A DNA stretch of 64,000 nt, taken from NCBI GenBank assembly GCA_022113835.1, contig JAILWY010000009.1, forward strand, positions 2,145,501 through 2,209,500, given 5' to 3'. This DNA comes from Atopsyche davidsoni (lineage: Eukaryota; Arthropoda; Insecta; Trichoptera; Hydrobiosidae). The notes below the pieces were generated by a model that searched no databases, was not told the origin of the DNA, and was given only the letters and a program-made list of their open reading frames with translations. Below are positions 45,036 through 55,306 of this stretch, one piece after another (within the stretch, counting starts at the first letter, position 1; each line of letters opens with the position of its first letter). The position numbers and the translations under genes are program-made.

Positions 45036-46720
45036 ATGAATCACATAATGTTTACTCTAATTAAATATTTTAAATCGTTATTTTTCATCAATTCGTCATA
45101 ATGTACAATTTCTATGAGGCCTGTCGATGGTTGGTCAATAGTTGTATTTTAAATTGTATACGTACATGGTATATTTCGAAATTAAGCCACGTAGTTCGTA
45201 TTAGCCGTAATATACTGTGAGAATAACGCGTACTGGAATGCAATCGCCTTTATGCTGAATACGAAATGAGAGCCGAACGTATTATTCAACAGCCTCAGAA
45301 AGGCGAAATAATTATTGCAAATGGTATCAGATGGCACGTGAAATGTGGCCACGTTTTAAAAATATGTCACAGACGCGATTACGAAGTATTCTGATCGTCG
45401 ATCATTAATATAAGTATTACGGCATATATGTGGCGATTTCAATTTTTTTGGCCCAGATTGGTTGAAATGATATCGACGCTGGAAAGGGAAAACGATTTAA
45501 TCACCTCTTATTGAGTTATGTTGCAATTTTTTTAGGTATATTTGTGTTGATTATTAAAATGGCAGCTCTAAGACTGCGATGTGCTCGGGAGAGGGGAGCA
45601 ACCGCTAACGAGGTGTGTTTTTTCCTGCTACACATTTTCCGTTCCGTGTTATTTCGTAACAGTTCTCACAATTCTGTCTAGAATGTTCTGCTTATATTAT
45701 TGTCTTTTTTGTGTGCACTTCTGTTCAAATGTTTGAAAGCTGTGTGAATTTTACAGCATATACGATGACAAGATTAGGAAATATTGATGTAACGAGCCGC
45801 GTTTATTCCACTTGTTGATAGGACTTTATGGCGACCGAATTTGAACCATTCCCAGCCAGTCGATTTAAAATGACATTAGCATTGTCTTTTGCCATTCAAA
45901 CCATAAACAACTCATAATGCGAAAACTGAATATATAAGCGTATGGACTCCATTTTATTTCAAAACCGTAAAAACAAACCTAGTTTATTTTATTCCCAAAC
46001 ATAAATAAAATCCCAAATCATCATCTACTTGTCTTATGCTTTATAATGAAATGTATGTCAAAGTATGAAAAAACAAATACTTCTTTGTTTAGTTTTTTTT
46101 ATTTATTTTAATGATCATCTAATGTTTTTTTAACTCCATTATATAAATAACACCACTCACATGAATAATGAGACATCAGAAAAAAAAACTCTCACAGTGC
46201 AAGTAAAAATGGCGTGGTCTTTTCCAACTATTTTTGTTTGATTATTTGTAAGTAAATTAGTTCCGCTTTAAGTCAACCAAAATATACTTAAATATATTTA
46301 AATATAAAAATACTGTTTTATTGCCACTTATCTTTTATCTAAATATGCATAGAAACCGATTAGGCGAAAACGAGTACCGATTAGTGCAACGAGGAATTTG
46401 TATAAAATACTGGAATCTCACTTCCTGCCCGACCCAGCTCCATAAAACTACATCATTTAAATATAATATATCACCCGGTTAGACCGGGCGAGTCCATTTA
46501 TGCGGGTGTTTTGCTAAAAGAATTCTTATGTGGTGTTACACAACACCTGGTCTACTCTCGCCATCAACACGCCTGTGTGTTTGTTTCCGCGTGCATTTCA
46601 GCATTTTTCAGCAGTCGTTTTTACATCATTTTTCAGCCCGACGAGGAGACGTCATCGCGTGATTGTTGCCTTGATTCTCCTTCCGCATTTTTTTAAAAAT
46701 TAAATAAAACATACGTTATT
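45036..46720. other. Noncoding stretch with island-like patches
   Basis: Bases 45260-45480 have mixed composition with E-box-like CACGTG and may be regulatory. At 45559-45612 an ATG in a strong context starts an 18-codon frame running into a GTGTGT donor. At 46620-46636 a pyrimidine-rich acceptor is followed by a 20-codon frame to TAA at 46696 and AATAAA at 46703, a possible but tiny terminal exon. Neither is called. Confidence 0.3.
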
Positions 46721-46722
46721 AA

Positions 46723-47103
46723 CACACTAAAGACGAGGCGGGTACTAGTACCCGTTTCGCGGACTGCTGTCTAAAAGCGGGCCGTGTATTAATACCTTTT
46801 TGAATGTGTTTACTCTAAAAGCGGCAGAAGGTCATTTTATTATTTAGGTTTACAGCTCGAAATGTTTGTTTAGGACTCGTCAACGTTACTTCTACCAATA
46901 CTGTCCAGTGATTCTGAGCAAAGTGACAATGAAGAAGTGGAATGGTCAGAGAATGATAATCCTCCAATTATTGAACAATTTTTAGGACAAAGTGGTGTTG
47001 TTGTGATGCCAAGTAATCCGCAAAGTGTGTATGAAGTGGTTCAACTTTTTATAGGAAACGATTTATTTGACTACTTGCAAATCAAAGAGTGTATAGACTA
47101 GAT
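46723..47103 (+). mobile_element. piggyBac-like transposon, left-end relic
   Basis: Directly after TTAA (46719-46722), the target site of piggyBac elements, comes CACACTAAAGACGAGGCGGG and then a perfect 16-bp palindrome CGGGTACTAGTACCCG (46738-46753). A transposase N-terminal fragment follows. The right end is not seen. Confidence 0.6.
46910..47101 (+). pseudogene. piggyBac-like transposase N-terminal fragment
   Basis: A 63-codon frame has an acidic stretch (DSEQSDNEEVEWSEND) and then FLGQSGVVVMPSNPQSVYEV, followed by QLFIGNDLFDYLQIKE. This resembles the start of the DDE_Tnp_1_7 domain, where piggyBac-type transposases have a GxxG-V--P motif and then an F-------L---I---TN helix. The expected TN is already lost and a TAG follows, so the copy is truncated before the catalytic aspartates. 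Confidence 0.6.
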
Positions 47104-47153
47104 TTCACACGTGCAATTTTACGCGAATTTTGCCCGCTAGTCACTTTGGTAAC

Positions 47154-47260
47154 TGTAACGTAGGTAGCATTATGTTGCGAGGACCTATGTTACATTCCCA
47201 TACTTCGGCAGTCTTATAATAAACACAGTACAAGATAGACGTGTATTTCATTACGTTACA
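47154..47260 (+). repeat. Left long terminal repeat (107 bp)
   Basis: It begins TGTAACG and ends TTACGTTACA. AATAAA at 47217-47222 is a possible polyadenylation signal. No difference from the right copy was found by eye. Confidence 0.92.
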
Positions 47261-47261
47261 A

Positions 47262-47272
47262 TGGCGACGAGG
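47262..47272 (+). promoter_or_regulatory. Primer binding site, tRNA-Ser type
   Basis: TGGCGACGAGG starts one base after the left LTR. It matches CCA plus the acceptor end expected from a tRNA whose 5' end is GACGAGG, as in insect tRNA-Ser(GCT). The tRNA sequence is from memory. Confidence 0.75.
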
Positions 47273-47405
47273 ATACTGGTGGCGTGCAAGTGCTAATTGC
47301 GTTGAATCACGCTCGCCGACGGCCGCGGCGAGCAACGAGCAATCCTGGTGAGATGTAAACACCTAAGGAACGGGATAGCAATTGTGGGTTCCTTGGGGCC
47401 AGGAA

Positions 47406-47640
47406 AATCGGTGCGTGAATCGGCGGCATGGCCGGTGCAGGAGCGAGTTTGGGCGCCGGGTGGATCGGCGCGGGAATCGGCGGCGTGGCCGCTATGGAAA
47501 CAACATCGGGCGCCGGAAGGAACGGCGCGAGGACCCGCAGCGTGGCCGCGCTGGGAGCGATATCGGGCGCAGGAAGGATCAGCGCGGAAACCGTCGGCGT
47601 GGCCGTGGGAGGAGCGATGTCGGGCGCAAGAAGGATCAGC
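47406..47640. repeat. 57-bp tandem repeat, four diverged copies
   Basis: Each unit carries GCGGCGTGGCCG-like and GGGCGC-like motifs and ends GGAAGGATCAGCGCG or a variant. The 57-bp length keeps frame, giving a 19-residue plus-strand repeat with a conserved AWP (SARxSAAWPxxERxRAxEG). It is more diverged than the adjacent 25-bp array. Whether it was ever translated is unknown. Confidence 0.8.
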
Positions 47641-47697
47641 GCGAGGATGTGTGAAAAGGAGACAAGTGAACCATCGTCGCGGAGCATGGGGCTTCGC

Positions 47698-48672
47698 GAG
47701 CGAGTGGCGCTGGGAAGAGCGCGAGCGAGTGGCGCTGGGCAGAGCGCGAGCGAGTGGCGCTGGGAAGAGCGCGAGCGAGTGGCGCTGGGCAGAGCGCGAG
47801 CGAGTGGCGCTGGGAAGAGCGCGAGCGAGTGGCGCTGAGCAGAGCGCGAGCGAGTGGCGCTGGGCAGAGCGCGAGCGAGTGGCGCTGGGCAGAGCGCGAG
47901 CGAGTGGCGCTGGGCAGAGCGCGAGCGAGTGGCGCTGGGCAGAGCGCGAGCGAGTGGCGCTGGGCAGAGCGCGAGCGAGTGGCGCTGGGCAGAGCGCGAG
48001 CGAGTGGCGCTGGGCAGAGCGCGAGCGAGTGGCGCTGGGAAGAGCGCGAGCGAGTGGCGCGGGGAAGAGCGCGAGCGAGTGGCGCTGGGCAGAGCGCGAG
48101 CGAGTGGCGCTGGGAAGAGCGCGAGCGAGTGGCGCTGGGAAGAGCGCGAGCGAGTGGCGCTGGGAAGAGCGCGAGCGAGAGGCGCTGGGCAGAGCGCGAG
48201 CGAGTGGCGCTGGGCAGAGCGCGAGCGAGTGGCGCTGGGAAGAGCGCGAGCGAGTGGCGCTGGGAAGAGCGCGAGCGAGAGGCGCTGGGCAGAGCGCGAG
48301 CGAGTGGCGCTGGGCAGAGCGCGAGCGAGTGGCGCTGGGAAGAGCGCGAGCGAGTGGCGCTGGGAAGAGCGCGAGCGAGTGGCGCTGGGCAGAGCGCGAG
48401 CGAGTGGCGCTGGGAAGAGCGCGAGCGAGTGGCGCTGGGAAGAGCGCGAGCGAGTGGCGCTGGGAAGAGCGCGAGCGAGAGGCGCTGGGCAGAGCGCGAG
48501 CGAGTGGCGCTGGGCAGAGCGCGAGCGAGTGGCGCTGGGAAGAGCGCGAGCGAGAGGCGCTGGGCAGAGCGCGAGCGAGTGGCGCTGGGAAGAGCGCGAG
48601 CGAGTGGCGCTGGGAAGAGCGCGAGCGAGTGGCGCTGGGAAGAGCGCGAGCGAGAGGCGCTGGACAAAGCGC
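47698..48672. repeat. 25-bp minisatellite, about 39 units
   Basis: The unit is GAGTGGCGCTGGGCAGAGCG then CGAGC, with two main variable positions (GGGC or GGGA, and GAGT or GAGA). I count 38 good units and a degenerate last one. Because 25 is not a multiple of three and the unit has no stop in any frame, long open frames appear in all six frames (up to 591 codons). They are artefacts of composition. A higher-order period of 12 units (300 bp) is visible between about 48001-48240 and 48301-48540. Confidence 0.95.
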
Positions 48673-48970
48673 CAAAGAGGGGTCAACAGGACTGTCGTCG
48701 CGGGGAGTGGCACTCCGCGAGCGAGAAATGTGTGAGGAGGAGACAGGACTGTAAAACTTTGTAGATTGGACAAGGAAAGAAAAAAATGAGGTGTAGCGAG
48801 CGATGTGTGGAGAGAAGACAGGACCGTTGATAATAATTATATAACACTGTTTAAGGTTGTGATTTTGTAAATTACTTGCAATGTAAAATAATATTTGTAG
48901 AACACTGTATAATGTTGTAATTTTGTAAATGACTTGCAATGTAAAAATTATTTTGAAATAAGTATGAGGG

Positions 48971-49077
48971 TGTAACGTAGGTAGCATTATGTTGCGAGGA
49001 CCTATGTTACATTCCCATACTTCGGCAGTCTTATAATAAACACAGTACAAGATAGACGTGTATTTCATTACGTTACA
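48971..49077 (+). repeat. Right long terminal repeat (107 bp)
   Basis: Same sequence as the left repeat as far as I can read. It is preceded by the purine tract GAGGG and followed by the target duplication GTAAC. Confidence 0.92.
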
Positions 49078-49082
49078 GTAAC

Positions 49083-52060
49083 ATAAAAAATAATTGTGTA
49101 AACCTTATAGCTGTGTGCACCTTAAATTGAAAATACCTTTGATTTTTACCCTATTTTATTTATTACTTGTTTATAGGTTTACAAGTATATTTACAGCCAG
49201 TAGAACTGCTAGGTTTGGATTAAGCTTTTTAAAAATGCTGATATACATAAATTATTACAACCTTCCAGTTGCTTGGATACTCGTGTGTGTTGTTTAATTA
49301 TGGCGTTTTACACATCAACCGGTCTAACATGGATAAAAGTTTTATTTATTATTTAAGTTTCAGCCGCGTGTAATAAAGTTACATGCAACATATTTAAACA
49401 TTAATTAACTGCACGTCATAATTATGATTTTTTTCAAAGAAAATAAAACATATAAAACGCTCCGTTCTCGTGCGGGCTTGTACAAAAAGCCATTGTCGTA
49501 CTTTTGCAAATCGAAACTTTCGTCCGCGGAGCACTTTCATCGCAGAAAAAAAAACTATAATTTTAATGTACCTAGTTAAATTACGATTTGAATAAAAACA
49601 TAATGAGATGTTCGTAAAGTATGAAAAGTAACCGCTTGAGGCATTGGGCTGGGTGCTTTCCAACGGTGTTTGTATAAACCACAGATGCGCGCTATACTAA
49701 GCACTTACTCTACAAGTTAGACAAACTTAACTTAAAAAAATTAAATAAAAAATATATATATTGCAGAATTACTCTAATTTGTAAAAAAATTGTTTCAATT
49801 GTAAAAACGAGTTATTTGGTGTTGTATGAAATATATTTTATCGGTAAAAGAGTTTTTTGAAATTCATAATCAAAAGTAGCTGAGTAATATATTTTGATTA
49901 AATGTAAAAATTAAAATTATTTTTAAATGCCAAAGAACAAGTTAAATGATATCTACATATTATAAAAACGTATTTATAAATCAAAGAACAAAATTAATTA
50001 TTAGCTATCAAAAATATCAAATACCTAAAATAGCTGTGAATTATTTTATCATTTTTAACATTGTCTATGTGTGATGCCAAATATTATTTTTGATTAAAAA
50101 AAAAAACATTTTTCAACTCACTAACAACACTTGTTTCCATTTAAAATATATACTATACAATGTATACATGTTATTAGTTTTTGACAAAAAACTTCTACCA
50201 TTTCAGTCCAACTGACAAACACACACCTTTTTAAAAAACGCCTAAACTTCTCTACTATTAAGTTAATGATTTTATTTTTTTTTTATTATTATTATACGTT
50301 TAATTTTAATCTAAATATATTAACAATCACGGCCTATCAGCTAGGATTTACTCTACGATGCTTTCGAATGCGAATGTCGGCAACTGCGCTGGATTCAAAT
50401 GGCTGTCATTTTTACAGAAGCGTATATTATCCATGGGAAGCATACGCCGCAATAAATAATATACTACACAAGTAAACAGATTATACATAAAACGCATATT
50501 TACGAGCGATTTATATTAATAAAATACACAGGCGCGAGTATCTAGGCCGCCCAAAACTCCTGCTTTCGCCTTATCCTATGTGCCTATTATCGCACCTCGA
50601 TCAGCAACTTCTGCGCTCAGATCAAAATTCCGCTGATCGCATCCCATACCAGTCCAACAATCCCCTCTTCGATGGGATTGGAGACGACACCCTAGACTCA
50701 CAGCCTGTCCACTAACAGTCTCCGACGGTTCCCAGGGCACCCTATGCAAGAAGTAACGCCAAATATTCAACTTGCTCTACCTGTTATAAATCTCTATTTT
50801 TGTTATCTAGTTCGTAGTTATTTATTTAATATACACATAAACTCATACCAAAAAATGTTTTTCTACTTATTTTCCCTGCCTAACAAGTCCCACAACCTGC
50901 ACTCTGGATCTGAGGATAGCTTCACATCATATCATATCAAGTCTCATACTCGAGTTTTTTTATCATTTTCTGGTCCGTTTTGCGAAAAATCGACTACACC
51001 AATCAAAAAAAATTGAATGCAAAAAGTTTGATACATTTCTTCTTCCGAACAGAATGTTTTTTCATTTCTTGTAAATTTACTATTAATATGATAAATATGT
51101 GATTTTCCGATTGAAGTGTAGGAATTTGGAGATTCGTCATGTCCCGTTCTAAGAGAAAAGTCTTTTTTTCAATTGGAATTTAATGATTGAATATAAACCC
51201 CGTGCGATTTATTATTTCAAAAAATTTTAAAAAAGTCGTCATTTTATCTAATTTTTCAACATCTTCAAGATTTTATTTTACCCTGAAAATGAACGTTAAT
51301 TAAATAATAAAAAATAGATGAATATAATTTATAGTTTTTTCAATACACTATAAAAATATCAACTTTCGACATAGAAAAATAAAGTGAAAATTAAATTAAT
51401 TAAATGACACGATTTCGCCAGGTAAAACTGTCCTTTTTTGTGGCAGGCGGGGGATGGACACCAAGCAAGGTTAGGTAGCAAGAACTATTGTAAATTTAAA
51501 TAATAAAATTTAAAGCATCTTGAAATTATTATTATTTTTGTATCACCGAGAATGACTGAACCGTTTTATAACAGCTCGATCGCTGAAACACAGCGTAGCC
51601 TATATTTTAGTATGCGGCATTTTTCATTCACTAAAAAGTGCATCGCATTATTCCGACGGCTGCGTTTCCGCGACGAACGGCATCTCCGGCGGGTTGGATC
51701 TTTTTTTTTTTTTTTTGCTTTAACTGGAGTGCATTTACGTCCACCTATAAAATTATCCCGCTCGCCGTGCAACTTCCAACGCAGCGAAACAATAGACAGA
51801 TGAAACTGTGAAGTCGGGGTGAAGAAGGTACGAGCGTGAACCGGCTGCGCCAGGCCAGGGCCGGCACCTCGTCTTATAATTCATTATATTTATCCACATA
51901 ATAAAATAAAATACTTTTACGATTAACACTCAGTTTAGTAATGCCAATGCGCAAAATCGGCGAAACCGGTCACCAATAAAATTCAACAGTAATCAATATT
52001 TTTGACACAGAGTACTTGGTGGAAATAATTTTTGATATTTTACGTATGTCTTATTATTTG
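49083..52060. other. Mostly AT-rich noncoding stretch
   Basis: Bases 50525-50755 are a GC-richer patch of unknown origin. Bases 51830-51880 are another small patch. A partial family B piece lies at 51925-52020 (GGCGAAACCGGTCACCAATA, then GACACAGAGTACTTGGTGGA). No gene is recognised. Confidence 0.45.
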
Positions 52061-52061
52061 T

Positions 52062-52236
52062 ATTGGACGTCAATCAGATGCGTATTTATTACCCATTACG
52101 GGTTTATTATATTATTACTAATATGAAGGAAGTGATTCGTTAGTACAAGGGTTAGTACACCGGCCATGTTTTTCTGAGAGTTTCTTTAAATCATCTTCTA
52201 TGTATGAACTAATGTGCCTAATCATATTAGTAATTA
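52062..52236 (+). repeat. Family C copy lacking box B
   Basis: GACGTCAATCAGATGCGTAT and TACCCATTACGGGTTTATTA are the 5' part. GTGATTCGTTAGTACAAGGG is the box A region and CCGGCCATG then joins TTTTTCTGAGAGTTTC directly, deleting the box B segment. Confidence 0.75.
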
Positions 52237-52778
52237 AATATTTTCAATAAAATTCTTGAGTGATTTCCAGATGCTAATTTTTATCATGTCACATTATCAC
52301 ATAATGTAGCAGTAATAATCATGAGACGAAAACCCTTATTTTTAGGGGTAAAATGTCTGCTTTTAATAACAAATTTTATTCTCATAACAAACGAAGTTGC
52401 GACGTTATAGGGTAAACAGAAACGCATAATTTTGTATAAATATTTCAGCAGCACTCAAATACAATGAATTGATTTTTATTGAAGATATCTTCTTTCACCA
52501 ATAAAATTAATTTCATTCCTAGTCAGAAATATTTAATACATATAATATTTTAGTGCATATATTTTAATGCTACCTTATAATTCGTTACATACTAGGCAAT
52601 GTTTAAGGAAAAGCAGGATACTGATCTAGCTTCCTGAAAACCAAGCAAACATCCTTTTTCTCTTATTGAATGAGCAGCTTATAGTAAAGTAAAGTATTTA
52701 CTTTATATAAATAAAGCGTTCAATTAAATTTAGTTAGTTTTTTTATAATTTCTTGCTTTAATTTCGCGAAGTCCTGTG
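52237..52778. other. AT-rich noncoding stretch
   Basis: Bases 52385-52490 (AACGAAGTTGCGACGTTATA, then TTTGTATAAATATTTCAGCA) match 56285-56365, so they are a further piece of the family B neighbourhood. Otherwise nothing is recognised. Confidence 0.5.
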
Positions 52779-52790
52779 CAAGTGAAATCA

Positions 52791-52980
52791 TTCACTATTT
52801 TTGACAGAGAGTACTTGGTGGAATTCCATTTTAATATTTTTGAATAAAATACTTGAGTGATTTTCCACATTTTCGTTTTTATTAGTGACCGGTTTCACTC
52901 TGTTTGATATGTGAAAAGTTGGCGAAACCGGTCACTAATAAAAATGTGGAAAATCACTCAAGTATTTTATTCAAAAATAT
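52791..52980. repeat. Family B palindromic element with 12-bp direct repeats
   Basis: The element is flanked by CAAGTGAAATCA at 52779-52790 and 52981-52992, a plausible 12-bp target duplication. Inside, arms 52834-52896 and 52924-52980 are inverted copies, identical apart from a 6-bp insertion in the left arm. The left part has GACAGAGAGTACTTGGTGGA. The class is unknown. Confidence 0.75.
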
Positions 52981-53007
52981 CAAGTGAAATCAGTAATCAA
53001 ATTGAAA

Positions 53008-53258
53008 ATGAACGCCAAAAAATCCCTTCGACACCGCGGCTTGGCGCATCCTTACACGGTATTAATAGATCATGGATATAACTCAATCCCTGAGCGCGGT
53101 CCGCCATTGTTACGTCCGGGTGAGTCTGCCGAGGGAGCTTTGTCCTGGCAGGCTGTTCCTAATTTATTATCTTACCAAGGGCATTATCTGATGTATTTTC
53201 ATTTCGTGCAGATTTTCTAATTGATAAAACTGACGCGGGCATTCCCCGGGCCTCGTAA
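53008..53258 (+). CDS. Possible two-exon small ORF, weak
   Basis: An ATG at 53008 opens a 37-codon frame to TCCGG|GTGAGT (donor GT at 53120-53121). A pyrimidine-containing acceptor TTTCGTGCAG ends at 53211, giving a 92-nt intron of a size common in insects. The joined frame would continue 15 codons to TAA at 53256-53258. Base composition is GC-richer than the flanks. No family is recognised and the start lies just beyond a family B repeat, so the model may be chance. Confidence 0.12.
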
Positions 53259-54180
53259 TGAATTACTACTCATTCTTGCCTTCGGTGGCTGAAGAGATGC
53301 TCAACCTTTTTTCGTATCTGTTTTGAAAATAATATTTAATTTTTATATATTGCAACTGATTTGATTAGTCCTCACAGGTGATCGCACCTATTTCCGTTAA
53401 GTAGAAATCGATATGTATTAATTAGTGAAGTAAAATTATTAGTGCAATATGAAAAGTGGTAGTATCGAAAGTGGAGATAAATATTACTATTATGAATTAT
53501 TTTAACAATCAACAAAAGGAATGTAAGATTTATTTTGAAGATATATTTGTACCTAATAAAAATAAATAAACACGTTTTATGGGCAATTTCTTGTTTAAAA
53601 TTTCAATGTGTTAAACACAATATATGCGTGGGTATAATTTGATATTTGATTTATAAAAATATAGCAACTACATTATACTAATTTATATATGTGTATGAGT
53701 ATGCATTTGCACCTCATAATGGATGTGATGTAAGATCAATTAATTACTTTTCATAAATTACACCTCTCAATTGACTTGAACACTTTCTCAATAATTAATA
53801 AATTCAATATAAAGTATTGTGACCTCTCGAATCGTAATATATCATTATTTTGTTAATTAAATAAAGTAAAAAGTGATTGATGGAATCTAGTTCATAATTA
53901 GTAATTTAACATTAAAAATGGTGACTTGAACATCTTTGCCATAGTAGATAATCACTATAGACAACTTTATGTTCAGAAAGCGTTGCTAAATAGTTGTTAT
54001 ACATTTTTACAGTCAACTCATTTTATTTAATCTATAGAAATAATTACGACGCTTTTACTTTGCGTATTTGATACGTTAATGATTTTATATGTGCTGCCAT
54101 TGTTTTGTCGAATCATTTGTGAGCTCTGCTGTATATACGCGTAATGGTGTTTATTTGTAAAATATAAAAATATACAAAAG
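53259..54180. other. AT-rich noncoding stretch
   Basis: Nothing recognised. Confidence 0.6.
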
Positions 54181-54183
54181 CCA

Positions 54184-54436
54184 TTGAACCGAACGGTTTT
54201 CACGCCCACCGTCTCTCTCGAGCCTTACAAAACAATCAGCGATTATCTCGGGCCCTCTATAAAACAGTCTTTGCCCGACAGAAATATCCACGCGATCTAT
54301 CAGGATGACAGAAATCGCAAGGAGGTAGCAAGCTTGTTGCTTTTCAGCATTACCGAGGTCCGGGAACAAAGCGGGCTGACGGGACCCTTCAGGAGGAAGC
54401 TAATGCCAGCTGCTACTATTATAACGTATTGCACAG
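54184..54436 (+). CDS. Exon-like open frame, unidentified
   Basis: An 84-codon frame runs through GC-richer sequence to GCACAG|GTAATC, a fair donor at 54437. It contains SLEPYKTISDYLGPSIKQSL and a charged stretch DDRNRKEVASLLLF. The composition is protein-like. The 5' side runs into AT-rich DNA without a clear acceptor, and part of the opposite strand is open too. No family is recognised. Confidence 0.18.
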
Positions 54437-54539
54437 GTAATCAACGGGAGGTGTTAGGGATGGCGAGAAACCGTTTATTCAATACTAATTTAAACAAATA
54501 ACTACTTTGGTAAATTTAAATTAATATTTTAATTGAAAT

Positions 54540-54985
54540 ACTTGAATGATTTTTCAACGTGTTAATTCCGCGTTGGCATTATCCACCAAGTACACTCTAT
54601 CAAAAATGTTGATTATTTAAATTGAAATTCGGTTTTAAGTATGAAAATATGTATCATGACTGAAATCTACACATACTTGTCATCGCACCATTGATTTGTT
54701 TATTCACCAATAAAAATCACTCAGGTATTTTACTTATTATTTCAAATATTAAAATGGAATTCCACTAAGTACTTTGTGTCAAAAATATTGATTACTCAAA
54801 AAAAAAATTTTTTTTTTTCAACCTAGATAAAAGCTGTTATACTGTAAATTGATTTACAAGTAGTACATATTTGGTTTTATCTTAAGAGACATACAGCGAA
54901 TGCCAACGTGAAAGGTTGGCGAAACCGGTCACCAATATACATTTGCATGTAAAAAAACACTCAAGTGTTTTATTTAAATTTTTAT
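54540..54985. repeat. Cluster of family B fragments
   Basis: Pieces at 54535-54620, 54705-54800 and 54900-54985 carry AATGGAATTCCACTAAGTAC, GCCAACGTGAAAGGTTGGCG and ACTCAAGTGTTTTATTTAA in both orientations. The segment near 54823-54870 (CTAGATAAAAGCTGTTATAC) recurs inverted at about 55960-56010. Confidence 0.7.
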
Positions 54986-55300
54986 TATTAATGTTGATTT
55001 CCGTTCAGCGACTCACGTGCACAGTGTTTTTTTTCCGGGGCGGAAGGGGTGTTGGGCGGAAGGGGTATGGGGCGGAAGAGCGCCCCTCCCCTTCTTCTCC
55101 TACCTGCCCAGGTGCCTTCAGAGCTTTCAGACGCTTCATAAAGCACATTTAGCGGGACCGAGGAGGCTCTATGCCGCGGGCCAGCGTCACTGACCTGGCG
55201 CAAGATGCGTCGGTGGGCGCGGACGCGATGCATTGTTCCTCCTATAAAATGCCACTAATGCTCGTCCGATGTCCGCGTAGGCTGTTATACTGTAACAACT
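54986..55300. other. GC-rich block between family B and the Tc1/mariner-like element
   Basis: It contains a short G-rich repeat (GGGCGGAAGGGG, three diverged units near 55035-55080) and CpG-rich sequence to 55250. Overlapping frames on both strands match nothing recognised. Confidence 0.4.
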
Positions 55301-55306
55301 GTTATA

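Larger units (their letters stand above)
47154..49077 (+). mobile_element. Complete non-autonomous LTR retrotransposon (TRIM-like) with minisatellite
   Basis: Two 107-bp direct repeats that I read as identical (47154-47260 and 48971-49077) start TGTAACG and end GTTACA. A 5-bp duplication GTAAC flanks the element (47149-47153 and 49078-49082). One base inside the left repeat, TGGCGACGAGG (47262-47272) is the complement of the 3' end expected for insect tRNA-Ser(GCT), a primer used by mag-clade Ty3/gypsy elements. A short GAGGG purine tract precedes the right repeat. No gag, protease, reverse transcriptase or integrase is encoded. Half of the 1.7-kb interior is a 25-bp tandem array. It must be mobilised by proteins from another element, and the matching repeats suggest a recent insertion. 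Confidence 0.92.

Noticed and set aside
46637..46710. 20-codon terminal exon with AATAAA
   Set aside because: The signals are correctly ordered, but the frame is very short and AATAAA is common in AT-rich DNA.
47698..48672. CRISPR-like regular repeat
   Set aside because: A head-to-tail 25-bp tandem array without spacers.
47293..49068. 591-, 488-, 468-, 343-, 336- and 293-codon open frames on both strands
   Set aside because: They come from a 25-bp repeat with no stop in any frame. All frames are open, so length is no evidence of coding.
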